Assembly: GCA_900473805.1 (NCBI GenBank) | Contig: UCMS01000008.1 | Location: forward strand, 124,001 to 188,000 | Length of the DNA stretch: 64,000 nucleotides | Direction of reading: 5' to 3' | Origin: Hyphomicrobiales bacterium | Lineage (GTDB): Bacteria > Pseudomonadota > Alphaproteobacteria > Rhizobiales > Rhizobiaceae | Shown here: positions 63,821 through 64,000 of the stretch, piece after piece | How the letters are laid out: the number at the start of each line of letters is the position of its first letter | Numbering within the stretch: the first letter of the stretch is position 1 | Translations under genes and position numbers: made by a program | Notes under the pieces: generated by a model | Told to the model about the DNA's origin: nothing | Databases searched by the model: none | The model's input: the letters and a program-made list of their open reading frames with translations, nothing else

Positions 63821-64000
63821 CTAGAAAAACTCGATTGAACTTTCCACCGGCTTGGCGACAGGTACGGGACGCTGTTCCAGCGCAACCGTCTTCTGCGTTT
63901 CTGCGCCCGTGAGCGGATACTGCCTTGCCCGACCGCTGACCGGCCAGAATTCCAATTTCCGGCCGTGATCGCCGCCCGTCGACGAACCCACCACCTTGAT
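63821..64000 (-). CDS. cheD: Chemoreceptor glutamine deamidase CheD, C-terminal end
   Basis: 59 C-terminal residues and the stop; the gene begins beyond the right edge. The sequence [19 protein letters not shown] followed by [15 protein letters not shown] matches the end of CheD, which deamidates receptor glutamines. The stop TAG is at 63823-63821. cheT begins 13 bases on. Confidence 0.88.
   Translation of the reverse strand: MKVVGSSTGGDHGRKLEFWPVSGRARQYPLTGAETQKTVALEQRPVPVAKPVESSIEFF

Noticed and set aside
1..64000. CRISPR array, tRNA, rRNA, insertion sequence or prophage
   Set aside because: No regularly spaced direct repeats, no cloverleaf-like tRNA sequence and no transposase or phage gene were recognised.

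Overview
The window is about 64 kb of high-GC alphaproteobacterial chromosome. Several genes known only or mainly from rhizobia point to the Rhizobiaceae (Sinorhizobium/Ensifer, Rhizobium, Agrobacterium): visN/visR, rem, motC, motE, cheT, flaF/flbT, four tandem flagellin genes, and an aglR-aglEFGAK alpha-glucoside locus close to zwf-pgl-edd. Gene order through the flagellar block agrees closely with what I recall of Sinorhizobium meliloti. No tRNA, rRNA, insertion sequence, phage gene or CRISPR array was seen.

Layout. (1) 1-2.3 kb: the end of a glutamine-synthetase-like gene plus a FAD amine oxidase, probably polyamine/amine catabolism. (2) 2.45-6.6 kb: zwf-pgl-edd, the upper Entner-Doudoroff pathway. 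(3) 6.8-8.6 kb: a soluble PAS-containing chemoreceptor. (4) 8.7-11.0 kb: an ECF sigma factor and its membrane anti-sigma factor, divergent from an exported DUF4394 protein. The divergent intergenic region carries two copies of one promoter-like bipartite motif. (5) 11.1-13.8 kb: a DUF2778 (Tlde1-like) protein, an atypical SDR and a small PilZ-like protein. (6) 14.0-21.7 kb: aglEFGAK and divergent aglR with three LacI-type operators. (7) 21.8-22.7 kb: folD. (8) 22.85-64 kb: a contiguous flagellar regulon.

The flagellar regulon splits into transcription blocks. The minus-strand block fliF, visNR and (at the window edge) cheD-cheT covers the MS ring, the master regulators and the end of the chemotaxis operon. 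The plus-strand block motA-fliM-fliN-fliG-flhB covers the stator, the switch and export. A long minus-strand run from flgF through fliI, flgBC, fliE, flgG, flgA, flgI, motE, flgH and fliL to fliP builds the rod and the P and L rings. Next come flaA, flaB, flaD and flaC, each in its own unit with terminators and shared leader elements. A fliH-like gene, motB, motC, fliK and a lytic transglycosylase follow. The last block is rem, flgE, flgK, flgL, flaF, flbT, flgD, fliQ, flhA, fliR and four small genes that look like FliJ, FlgJ (rod-binding domain only), FlgN and a second FliL-like protein.

Together the genes describe a peritrichous rhizobial flagellum. LuxR-type VisNR would activate the orphan OmpR-like Rem, and Rem would activate structural genes. 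Flagellin expression would be tuned by FlbT/FlaF. The most novel-looking items are the duplicated divergent ECF promoter motif, a start-codon-proximal hairpin on the fliH-like mRNA, shared flagellin leader elements, and the set of small export-chaperone-like genes after fliR.
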